DNA of 6,984 nt from Candidatus Omnitrophota bacterium (GCA_028687525.1 JAQTZX010000071.1:1-6984), one strand, 5' to 3'; positions 1 through 6,783 are shown, counted from the first letter of the stretch. Translations and numbers: made by a program. The notes: generated by a model from the letters alone, not told the origin.

Positions 1-1118
1 AGAACCGGACTGATACCCGTATCAGTCTTACCCGCTCCTCCGATCAATCCTCCGTTCACCGGCTCCAGGAGCAGTATCTCAACGTTATCCTTGTTCAGGC
101 TTCCGCCGTAGTCAACCGCGATCTCAAACCCGTAGAGATCCCGGATGATCTCTTTGATAAACCGGTGATTGCTTTCAATCATAGGCTTCAAAACTTCGAT
201 CCCGGGGATCTGGTCTTTCGGCAAACCGATCATCCAGCGCGGTTCATACGCGGTCCGCATCCGTATGCTCAAGATGTCTTCTAATGTGATACCATCCAAT
301 ATTTCGGTCAGATCTTCCCGGATGACGGTTTGGGTCGCCCCCGTGTTCTTCTGGTCAATCGTCTCTCCCACGCAAAGCACATTTTGCTTTGAAACATACT
401 TGGTGAATTTTCCGTCGCCAACGGGTATAAAACCGTTCTTTTCAAAGTCAATAAGCCTTTTAAGTTCGGCGTTGATGATCTTATTCACCACCCGGCGAGC
501 CATTCGCTCTTTCTCGGCGGACATTTTTTTAGTCAGCGCCGATAATTCGTCCGTCCTGTCCTGCCGTGTGGACTGATACATGCTTGTGAGCGTGGAATAA
601 CTCGAAAGGAAATCTTCCAGCCATTGAAGCGTGGGTTTGATCTCATCTTCGCGCAAGCCCATATTCTTCAAATCCTTTGCCCACTGTTTTTTGACTGCTT
701 CCACAGACATGCCCGGCTGGCCCGCCAAATTGCCCAATTTATCCTTGATCTGTTCTTCCAGTCTGCCTCGTTTTTCGGAGTGATTAAAAAGCTCGCCATC
801 AGTATCGTCAGAAGCCGCGGCCTGGATATTACGAAGACCGGTATGCGCGCCGGTCGGAAGCGTAGCAGTGTTATCGGTAAAAAGTATCGGGGCAATCCCC
901 GTCACTGCGGCAGAGCCTCCGTCTCCCATTTTCTCCACGACATCATCCTTAATATTCGTATCTCTCCCGCTTTGAGCCGCATCTCTCGGACGCAAATTAT
1001 CGGTGCCGGCCCCTCCTGCGTAAACACCGGAGCGAAAACCCGCAAGTATAAAAACAATTATGCCGCATAATACCATACATTCACGCATCCGACTTCTTCC
1101 GACAGCTTTTTCTCTCAT
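1..1118 (-). CDS. Exported, divergent triosephosphate isomerase-like protein (3' end outside window)
   Basis: My own translation from the ATG at 1118 stays open for 372 codons to the window edge. Residues 1-34 form a signal peptide: a basic start, a hydrophobic core near 15-27 and a VYA/GG cleavage site. The rest carries triosephosphate isomerase (TIM) marks in the right order: GAHTG (90-94), NHSEKR (112-117, the HSERR motif with catalytic His113 and Glu115), VLCVGET (247-253), AYEPRW (290-295, with Glu292 as catalytic base), YGGS (337-340) and GGLIGGA (356-362). Spacing after CVGET is normal for TIM. Between His113 and CVGET there are about 136 residues where TIM has about 31, so roughly 105 extra residues, charged and probably helical, are inserted. 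The N-terminal NWKMN segment with the catalytic Lys is not recognisable. The fold assignment is confident, but activity is doubtful. The protein may continue into further domains. Confidence 0.82.
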   Translation of the reverse strand, partial: MREKAVGRSRMRECMVLCGIIVFILAGFRSGVYAGGAGTDNLRPRDAAQSGRDTNIKDDVVEKMGDGGSAAVTGIAPILFTDNTATLPTGAHTGLRNIQAAASDDTDGELFNHSEKRGRLEEQIKDKLGNLAGQPGMSVEAVKKQWAKDLKNMGLREDEIKPTLQWLEDFLSSYSTLTSMYQSTRQDRTDELSALTKKMSAEKERMARRVVNKIINAELKRLIDFEKNGFIPVGDGKFTKYVSKQNVLCVGETIDQKNTGATQTVIREDLTEILDGITLEDILSIRMRTAYEPRWMIGLPKDQIPGIEVLKPMIESNHRFIKEIIRDLYGFEIAVDYGGSLNKDNVEILLLEPVNGGLIGGAGKTDTGISPV

Positions 1119-1124
1119 ATTATT

Positions 1125-1129
1125 CTCCT
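1125..1129 (-). promoter_or_regulatory. Ribosome binding site of the TIM-like gene
   Basis: AGGAG lies 6 nt upstream of the ATG at 1118. It fixes the start directly before the basic N-terminus of the signal peptide, and no other start with a comparable site lies upstream in frame. Confidence 0.8.
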
Positions 1130-1154
1130 GATTATGTTTCCCCGGCGGGCTTAA

Positions 1155-1184
1155 GGAGAAGGCGGCTGGTAAACCGCCCCCTCC
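1155..1184 (-). other. GC-rich intergenic hairpin
   Basis: In the 95-bp gap between the FBPase/aldolase gene and the TIM-like gene, the two 11-nt arms at 1184-1174 and 1165-1155 pair fully in the minus-strand RNA, counting two G-U pairs, around an 8-nt loop (TTTACCAG). No U-tract follows in this direction, so it is not a standard intrinsic terminator. It could be a processing or stability element that sets different levels of the two messages. On the plus strand a short T-rich stretch follows at 1188-1197, but it is not contiguous with the stem. Confidence 0.5.
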
Positions 1185-1213
1185 ATATTCCTTTTTCCCG
1201 ACCAGCGTAACGT

Positions 1214-4200
1214 TTATACCTTTCCTTCTGCCGCTGCCTGGGCCATGCGCCACTCTTGCGCCGCTTTTGAGGTTTCAGCAAGCACGGTAGTAGGAGCGAC
1301 GCTGAAGGTATTGTTGCCTTCAGCCACAAAAAGCGCGTCCAGTTTCTTAAGCTGTTCTTCCGAAACCGGGCCTTTCGCAGCCAACGGGATGATCTCCGTT
1401 GCCAGCTTCAAAGCCTTGGCCACGGAAGCCATCTGGCTTCCATCACGAGCTTGATCGTATGTCGCCCGAATAATCCCTTCGTTGAAATTTTCAACAATCT
1501 CCCTCGGACCGACAACTTCGGTTATTTCTTCCCCGAACTCTCCCTTTACCAGCGCGGAAACCGCGTCGGCGTTTGATTCAATATATACCGCCGCAAAAGA
1601 ACCACGGTTCAATGTTACGCGCCCCTCGGAAACGCTGGCAATTGCCTGCAGTTTCTTGTCAACGTCGGCCATCGTCTTTTGAGTATCGGTAACCAGGAGT
1701 ATGGGCTTGACATTGCCTTTGCCGATCTGGCGCAAATAATTTTGCAAAGCCATAACCCCATCCGGACTGTCCAAAGTGGATTCGTGGATAACAACAGGAA
1801 GCGCTCTTCCGTCTTTGGCGGTATTGACAGCCACAAAATCAGCGGACAAGCTCCGGTTTATATCCACGGCAAAAGGAGTGAATTCCTGAATAGGCGCCAG
1901 CAACTTGCCCCAATCCGCCACACTTACGATCCCTCCAGTATTCTTAACTCCTAAATTATCAAAAACCACCCCGAATTGACCAGTCAGAGTATCCCGGATG
2001 GAGGTCTGAACATCAGTCGGCAAATCCCATACCTTCTCTTTGTACGGTCTCCATGCATTTTTCCTGTTCTTAACGAATTCTCCCTCCTCATTCTTGCCAG
2101 GTTTCGGCGGGAATTTAGCCAACGTCCAATCCCTCATCTCTGCACGTAAATCCTGAGGCATGGCCGGGTGATCTATAATCGTATCTTGATACGCGGTGGC
2201 AAGGTGCACCTCTGCCGCCGGGTTTCTGCTCAAAGTCGCCGCGCCCTGCGCGTTCAGCAGCTTTTCATCTTCGATCTTTAACCCTTCCGGAACTTTATTG
2301 CCGGAAAACACCACGAAGTAATCCGTGGGAAGTGTCGACGCGCCATGCTGCACGACGCCCGCCAACCCAAACTCCTTGCGCGCTACTTCGCCTACTTCGG
2401 CAATGGTATTAAAACCGACCTTTACGTCAATCAGTTTTCCTTCTGCATCGCGCACTCCGCCATGCGCAGTACCGGTCTGAATGGCGATTTTGGTGATCGG
2501 AGCAAGCTCACGCCCCAGATATGCGCTCATTCTTCCCATCTCCGCATTGTACCCATTCATATACGCTCTCAAATCGCTGACATTACTGTTGCGTTCTTTG
2601 CCTTTTTCCATGCCCATACCGATTTCGCCGATCTCGCCGCCCAGGTTCACCGTAATCCCCAGCTTGTCCAAACCCAATTCCGTTTCCAACTGCCTCACGT
2701 ACGCGGTCAAACGCGCGGTCTCGGTATAGTTCAATTTCTGCTGCTCATCAGGCGTGCTCTTCGACCAGTCAACCAAAGGAGACATATCCAGGTCGATATT
2801 ATAAAAACCCGCTTCCATCGCTTCCCGTATTAAGTCCTTTATAGCATTCCGGGCCTTATCGGGATTATTAATATAATCCTTCAATGCTATCTGGAAATGG
2901 TCACCCTGCAGGTATACCGAACGGTTATACCCTTCCTTGATCGCCGCCGCCAGAATAGACGTACGATACTCTATCGGCCGCTGGGCGGTATAACCCATCT
3001 CCGACTTTGCGATCTCCAGAAGCATGACCCCGACATTCTTCTCTTGCGCCGAAGCGAAAACCGCACGCGCGGTATTAAAAGCCATACCCCGGATGTTGAT
3101 CGCAGGAATGGTATACTGCCTTTCATCTTTGGCCTTAGACCGGTACAGATTATACACCGACCCCAGGGTGATGCCCTGCGCGGCCGCGATATCCTTAATC
3201 AATTGACGGCTCTGCGCCACTACATCCTGATTCGGATTGAATGTCGCGTCGTACACCAGCTTGTCGATCAAAGTACCTCTTAATACATTCGCATCAAGCA
3301 CTTTTACCCCAAGCGAACCTGCTTCCACGACACCCTTCAACGCCTCATTCAACGCCGCGGCATCCGCAAAATTCAAATTCGCTTTCGCCGCCGTGCCGCC
3401 GTCCAGCTTTGCGGATCTTCCCTGTTCGTCTGATTCAACAATATCCGGCTCTTCTTCAGTAACAGAAGGATTCATAAAAGCCATAACCTGTTCCGGCCGA
3501 ACGACCACTCGTTCGAACCAGGCTGTAGGCTTTCCTTGAACATCCCCGAAGCGCAAAACCACCTCTTCAAAGGCACCGTCTTCTTCCTTAACTACTCCGG
3601 GAAGATCAAAAGCGCCGTTGTGCGTGGTTAAAGAAACAGAACCTCTGACTTCGCCGTTAACCATCTCCTGCGTAAAAAGCTTGTTTCCATTGAGAATTCC
3701 ATCCGCATCATGAGGCCTTACGTCGGAGATATCTTCTTTTTCCCTCCCAGAGAAATTATATCTGTTGGCCAGATCTCTCTGCCCATCCTTTACCCCCTCA
3801 AGCGTATTATTCGTCTGCTTGGAATACACTCTTAAGCTCAAAAGTGCACCCTGTTTTTTAAATAATCCGGAAACACTAAGGTTGAAAAAGGCTTCGGGCG
3901 TTCCCCCTACGGTCATGATAACTTTATGTTTACCCTGCCGGTCCCCGAATGTCGCCAAAAGCGTAGGGGCGACAGTACCGTCTTTTATGGTCGTTATTTC
4001 AAGCCCCGAATATCTACTCCGGATATCGTTTAAAACTGCCAACCGGGCGGTTTCTCTGGGCCTGTCCATAACCACAACATTCAAATCATTAATAGTGATT
4101 CCGTTAGCCGCGGCTATCCTGGCTAATACTCCTTCGATCTTTGATGGATCCTGAGCCAGAGGTTCGGGATCCAGAGGATTATCGATAAATTCCTGCCTTT

Positions 4201-4783
4201 TTCCCGGAGGAACGTACGTCGCGACAACATCGGCGTACATATCCGGAACATTGCCCAGCGAATCGATTCCCGCGCCTCCGACAAGGATACTGGTGGCCCC
4301 GGATTCATTGGTTTTCAAATCCCATAATTCTTTTCCGTTGACATTAAAAACCAGCGCATTCGTGCCTTCAATAACATCTACTATGACGCTCAGGATACTG
4401 TATACTGTACCGTTTTGAGCAACATATGTCGAAAAACCGCTGCTTATTGCCTGCCCCACTTTTCCTTTCTCATTCTCAAGTATGTCAGGCATGACAACTT
4501 CCCTCGCGCGGAAACTCTCCACGACGCCGTCCCTGCCGTATCCCTCACTGACCCGGACCATCAAAATGAGGTTATTTTTGAAAGCGATCTGCCGGTATAT
4601 CCTCATCGCCATTCCGTCCGCGTCTTCCTTTATTTCTTTTATCAGTGCTTTATCTACTTTTTTATCCAGCCCACTTGCTCTCCCCCGCAATGCCGTCATA
4701 GTCAAAATGGCCGATGTAAAAGCAGTGGCATCCCTGGTAAAATCCGGAGGCACCTGCATACCCGCAGGGAGCAGATTGGACAC
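1214..4783 (-). CDS. GlpX-type FBPase-like / class II FBP aldolase-like fusion protein
   Basis: The protein has 1189 residues from a GTG start. Residues 1-430 resemble GlpX fructose-1,6-bisphosphatase: VDVIEGT (135-141; Asp136 and Glu139 match metal ligands), PDMY (180-183), DRPR (240-243), KDG (267-269) and GGTPE (293-297, metal-ligand Glu297). The GEGE motif is degenerate (SEGYG, 79-83) and the first metal Asp is uncertain. Residues 470-890 resemble class II fructose-bisphosphate aldolase: PAINIR near 560, QGDHFQ (626-631; catalytic Asp628, zinc His629), GGEIGE (715-720), GTAHGG (771-776, zinc His774) and VQHGAS (811-816, zinc His813). All three catalytic zinc histidines are kept, and the first His of the usual HxDH is Gln. 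Residues 940-1189 are unrecognised. The ORF has no signal peptide of its own. One lies in the same frame upstream, beyond a TAA. The reactions would be DHAP + GAP to FBP, then FBP to F6P. Confidence 0.85.
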   Translation of the reverse strand: MSNLLPAGMQVPPDFTRDATAFTSAILTMTALRGRASGLDKKVDKALIKEIKEDADGMAMRIYRQIAFKNNLILMVRVSEGYGRDGVVESFRAREVVMPDILENEKGKVGQAISSGFSTYVAQNGTVYSILSVIVDVIEGTNALVFNVNGKELWDLKTNESGATSILVGGAGIDSLGNVPDMYADVVATYVPPGKRQEFIDNPLDPEPLAQDPSKIEGVLARIAAANGITINDLNVVVMDRPRETARLAVLNDIRSRYSGLEITTIKDGTVAPTLLATFGDRQGKHKVIMTVGGTPEAFFNLSVSGLFKKQGALLSLRVYSKQTNNTLEGVKDGQRDLANRYNFSGREKEDISDVRPHDADGILNGNKLFTQEMVNGEVRGSVSLTTHNGAFDLPGVVKEEDGAFEEVVLRFGDVQGKPTAWFERVVVRPEQVMAFMNPSVTEEEPDIVESDEQGRSAKLDGGTAAKANLNFADAAALNEALKGVVEAGSLGVKVLDANVLRGTLIDKLVYDATFNPNQDVVAQSRQLIKDIAAAQGITLGSVYNLYRSKAKDERQYTIPAINIRGMAFNTARAVFASAQEKNVGVMLLEIAKSEMGYTAQRPIEYRTSILAAAIKEGYNRSVYLQGDHFQIALKDYINNPDKARNAIKDLIREAMEAGFYNIDLDMSPLVDWSKSTPDEQQKLNYTETARLTAYVRQLETELGLDKLGITVNLGGEIGEIGMGMEKGKERNSNVSDLRAYMNGYNAEMGRMSAYLGRELAPITKIAIQTGTAHGGVRDAEGKLIDVKVGFNTIAEVGEVARKEFGLAGVVQHGASTLPTDYFVVFSGNKVPEGLKIEDEKLLNAQGAATLSRNPAAEVHLATAYQDTIIDHPAMPQDLRAEMRDWTLAKFPPKPGKNEEGEFVKNRKNAWRPYKEKVWDLPTDVQTSIRDTLTGQFGVVFDNLGVKNTGGIVSVADWGKLLAPIQEFTPFAVDINRSLSADFVAVNTAKDGRALPVVIHESTLDSPDGVMALQNYLRQIGKGNVKPILLVTDTQKTMADVDKKLQAIASVSEGRVTLNRGSFAAVYIESNADAVSALVKGEFGEEITEVVGPREIVENFNEGIIRATYDQARDGSQMASVAKALKLATEIIPLAAKGPVSEEQLKKLDALFVAEGNNTFSVAPTTVLAETSKAAQEWRMAQAAAEGKV

Positions 4784-4789
4784 TCTGAA

Positions 4790-4987
4790 TTACGCCCCTC
4801 TCCTCTGCAACAACACATCGGCAACACCACCGTCTCTGTTGATAGTTTTAGCGTGGGACTGCGTTTTTAAATGGTCCGCAGCAAGCACAAAAGACGCTGT
4901 AGGTGTTATGATAAAACTGATCACGATAATAAATGTCACTATCCACGACAAACAAACACTTTTTTTCCCGAATCCCATGATCTTCAT
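4790..4987 (-). CDS. Short signal-peptide ORF, probably the detached N-terminus of the FBPase/aldolase protein
   Basis: This ORF has 65 codons from the ATG at 4987. A longer start at 5032 exists but overlaps the upstream gene and has no good ribosome site. Residues 1-9 carry three lysines, 11-35 are strongly hydrophobic, and VLA/AD at 34-38 is a good signal peptidase I site. The predicted mature peptide is only about 29 residues, ending in DVLLQRRGA before TAA (4792-4790). The 1189-codon ORF starts at 4783 in the same reading frame, with only TTC AGA between the stop and its GTG. The simplest reading is a signal peptide separated from its passenger by one nonsense codon. Alternatives are a sequence error or a genuine small exported peptide translationally coupled to the next gene. 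No other function is recognisable. Confidence 0.65.
   Translation of the reverse strand: MKIMGFGKKSVCLSWIVTFIIVISFIITPTASFVLAADHLKTQSHAKTINRDGGVADVLLQRRGA
4795..4806 (-). promoter_or_regulatory. Purine-rich candidate ribosome site for the 1189-codon ORF
   Basis: AGAGGAGAGGGG ends 11 nt before the GTG at 4783 and lies inside the last codons of the signal-peptide ORF. The spacing is longer than ideal, so it could support weak initiation or re-initiation after the TAA. It also encodes the residues QRRG of the upstream ORF, so the purine run may simply be coding sequence. Confidence 0.35.
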
Positions 4988-4993
4988 CTCTCT

Positions 4994-5000
4994 CTCCTTT
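4994..5000 (-). promoter_or_regulatory. Ribosome binding site deciding the signal-peptide start
   Basis: AAAGGAG lies 6 nt before the ATG at 4987. It selects this codon over the in-frame ATGs at 5032 and 5023, and places the start 37 nt after the stop of the 512-residue gene. Confidence 0.8.
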
Positions 5001-5024
5001 GTACAAAAACAATTTCTTTCCATT

Positions 5025-6563
5025 TTACTCATCAGTATCGGTTGTATATGAACCTTCTGTTGTCACTATTCCCTGCTCCCTCAAAACCGCAAAATACACG
5101 CTGGAATCCCCCTCCTTGGTGATTACCGGCGTGGCCACAATATATGAATACCCTTTTTCTTTCAACATGCGGGTAACACCCGGGGTATGGAAACCGCCGG
5201 TAATAAGAACGGCTATATTCTCCCCCGATTCCTCCATCTTGCCGGCCAGATTTTTTATAAAAGCATCCTCTCGCGCAACACCCAATTTATAAAACTCTTC
5301 CAGAAATGCGAGGTTCTCATCAACGACCGAAGACGCTTCCACATTCATGGCCACATTATACCGAGCGCAGCATTCCGTCAAAAAAGCCATCCAGTAGGAA
5401 TCGGTGAATTTATCCTTGTTGTCCTTAAAATAAGCGTAATCCTCGGGCGTCACCTCAAGATTGAAGAATTTCATGAGTATCCGGACCATACGGTCTATTT
5501 CGGCCAGTTTCTTTTGCTCGTCACTTTTAAGAAGGGCGCTCCGCAACGCCCCTTCCACTGCGGACACATCCTTCAACAATTTCTGGGCGTTGATATTCTT
5601 ACTTATATTCAAATAGGTAATATAATCGTTGAGTGAAGAATACGCGGCAGTCATGTCTATTTTACGTTCAGCAATTGTCTTCAAAAAAGAATAATACTCC
5701 TGTTGAGTCATCTTCTGATTCTTGAATTCCTCGGTTTTCTGTATCAGATTTTTAACTCCTGTTTCATCCGTCTGGTTGGCCAACTCTTTGATAAACGCGT
5801 TCCGCTCAGTTTCGACTTTTTGAAAATCAAGCGTATTCTCAAGCCGCGCCGTTTCAGAAAAATCAGCAAGACTGCTATGGTTCTGCAGGCTTATTCCCTT
5901 TTTCTCCGCTTGTTCTTTAAGAAAACGGCAATAATCCGCCAGAGAAAGCGATTTTGTCTCGTAATTGCTTATTTGCTGCTCAAGACGCCGCGATTCATCG
6001 CTCAACATGAACGGTTTAAGTTTCGCGGCAACGGACATTACCGTTTCCAGATGTTTCAAACCTTCGGGTTTTATGGCGTCTATTTTCCAGAAAGAGGCCA
6101 GATGTTTATCATACAGGTCCTCATCGTCAATCCCGTAGAGCTCCAGGTCGTAGTCGGAGACGATGTCGAGGTATTCCTCCCCGGAGATCTTACCCGCCTG
6201 CAGGTATTTGTCGGCGATTTCCGCCCGGGTCTTGGCGTCACCGTACCCGCGCAGGAATGAAAGGCTGACGTCGCCGCTGCCGCCCTCCACCAGGACAAGT
6301 TTGAGATTATAATTTTTTATCAGGTTTTCCAGTACTCCCGCGAGGTTCTTCTGGGCCTCGTAATTGCAGTGGGCATCCTGGACATGGATAATGATACGGT
6401 CGCTGCCGGATGAGACTCCCGGCAGTTCGAATGTCTCCTTGATAGTAGCAAGATTGGAGGGGATATTGATATCTTTGACCCGTACACTGGCGAATACGGC
6501 GGCACAACTTATAAAACACTGCCACAGGACTATAAGCACGGCGAGGGAGAATTTATTTCTCAA
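5025..6563 (-). CDS. Exported 512-residue protein of probable TraB/TIKI/EreA/ChaN superfamily
   Basis: The start is a TTG at 6563, chosen because AAGGAGG lies just upstream. Residues 1-25 are a signal peptide with a VFA/SV cleavage site. Cys20 follows FIS, a poor lipobox. An N-terminal block, HVQDAHCNYEAQ (60-71), is followed by LVEGG (91-95) and ELYGIDD (141-147). Near the C-terminus, Arg431 begins a helix leading to ITGGFHTPG (454-462) and then GYSYIVATP. An early His, a Glu-Gly pair, and a late Arg plus G-x-x-H are the layout of the TraB/TIKI/EreA/ChaN superfamily, which includes metalloproteases, erythromycin esterase and a haem-linked protein. Residues about 190-420 are charged and probably helical, with coiled-coil character, giving an unusually long middle. 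The family call is from motif order only, and substrate and activity are unknown. It is the first gene after the regulated leader. Confidence 0.7.
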   Translation of the reverse strand: MRNKFSLAVLIVLWQCFISCAAVFASVRVKDINIPSNLATIKETFELPGVSSGSDRIIIHVQDAHCNYEAQKNLAGVLENLIKNYNLKLVLVEGGSGDVSLSFLRGYGDAKTRAEIADKYLQAGKISGEEYLDIVSDYDLELYGIDDEDLYDKHLASFWKIDAIKPEGLKHLETVMSVAAKLKPFMLSDESRRLEQQISNYETKSLSLADYCRFLKEQAEKKGISLQNHSSLADFSETARLENTLDFQKVETERNAFIKELANQTDETGVKNLIQKTEEFKNQKMTQQEYYSFLKTIAERKIDMTAAYSSLNDYITYLNISKNINAQKLLKDVSAVEGALRSALLKSDEQKKLAEIDRMVRILMKFFNLEVTPEDYAYFKDNKDKFTDSYWMAFLTECCARYNVAMNVEASSVVDENLAFLEEFYKLGVAREDAFIKNLAGKMEESGENIAVLITGGFHTPGVTRMLKEKGYSYIVATPVITKEGDSSVYFAVLREQGIVTTEGSYTTDTDE

Positions 6564-6567
6564 AATG

Positions 6568-6574
6568 CCTCCTT
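6568..6574 (-). promoter_or_regulatory. Strong ribosome binding site supporting a TTG start
   Basis: AAGGAGG lies 4 nt before the TTG at 6563. No ATG or GTG occurs before the hydrophobic core of the signal peptide, so this site justifies the rare start codon. Confidence 0.75.
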
Positions 6575-6593
6575 CTTACAGCGCGCGTGTTCC

Positions 6594-6624
6594 AAAAAAA
6601 AAGCCACGGCTAAAAAACCGTGGC
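6594..6624 (-). terminator. Intrinsic terminator in the leader of the operon (possible attenuator)
   Basis: In the minus-strand RNA, GCCACGG (6624-6618) pairs with CCGTGGC (6609-6603) across an 8-nt loop, followed at once by nine U (6602-6594). It lies 30 bp upstream of the TTG start of the 512-residue gene and about 75 nt downstream of the predicted -10 box. It therefore either controls read-through into the operon or ends an upstream transcript. No promoter is visible between it and the gene, which favours attenuation. Confidence 0.85.
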
Positions 6625-6668
6625 AAGTTCAATTCTTAAATTTTTTATTTTCTTTTGCTAAAGTACTT

Positions 6669-6682
6669 TGAAAGCGCTTTCA
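6669..6682. promoter_or_regulatory. Perfect palindromic operator of LacI/CcpA (cre) type
   Basis: TGAAAGCGCTTTCA is a perfect 14-bp palindrome with a central CG and fits the published catabolite-responsive element form TGWAANCGNTWNCA. It lies about 17-30 bp downstream of the predicted -10 box, where binding would block early transcription. A LacI/GalR-family repressor is the natural candidate. The regulator gene is not in the window. Confidence 0.65.
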
Positions 6683-6698
6683 CTAACAAACGAGATAT

Positions 6699-6727
6699 AG
6701 TCTACTTTATTTTCTTTTCTTTGTCAA
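6699..6727 (-). promoter_or_regulatory. Sigma70-like promoter
   Basis: A perfect -35 box TTGACA (6727-6722), a 17-bp A-rich spacer and a -10 box TAGACT (6704-6699, four of six matches to TATAAT) point towards the operon. Transcription would start near 6692 and give a leader of about 130 nt that holds the palindrome and the terminator. Confidence 0.6.
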
Positions 6728-6757
6728 CTGCTAATACAAGCTTTTTTATTAGTTAAC
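6723..6757. repeat. Inverted repeat overlapping the -35 box
   Basis: TATTAGTTAAC (6747-6757) is the inverse of GTCAACTGCTAATA (6723-6736) apart from one mismatch and a 3-nt bulge, with a 10-nt spacer. One arm covers most of the -35 hexamer. It could be a second regulator site or only an AT-rich hairpin. No U-tract follows, so it is not a terminator. Confidence 0.4.
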
Positions 6758-6783
6758 GATTTTAACAAACGTATTGCGCGTTT

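Noticed and set aside
668..895. Minus-strand ORF of 75 codons
   Set aside because: It is a different frame of the same strand as the TIM-like gene and falls wholly within it. The translation is Arg-rich without motifs, a typical shadow.
624..1070. Plus-strand ORF of 148 codons
   Set aside because: It lies antisense to the TIM-like gene, which has a signal peptide, TIM motifs in order and a strong ribosome site. The plus ORF translation is composition-biased and shows no family motif.
4781..4795. TAA reassigned to a sense codon in this organism
   Set aside because: The FBPase/aldolase gene and the 512-residue gene both end in TAA at sensible positions, so TAA is used as a stop here.
4482..5051. 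Plus-strand ORF of 189 codons across the stop between signal peptide and enzyme
   Set aside because: It is antisense to the GlpX-like N-terminus and the signal peptide ORF, which have clear motifs and ribosome sites. The plus ORF has no recognisable feature beyond Ser/Thr richness.
6645..6683. Twelve-residue leader peptide from a GTG ahead of the terminator (MKALSKYFSKRK)
   Set aside because: It has no ribosome site, its start overlaps the palindromic operator, and it shows no run of a single amino acid as in classical attenuation. Chance is likely.
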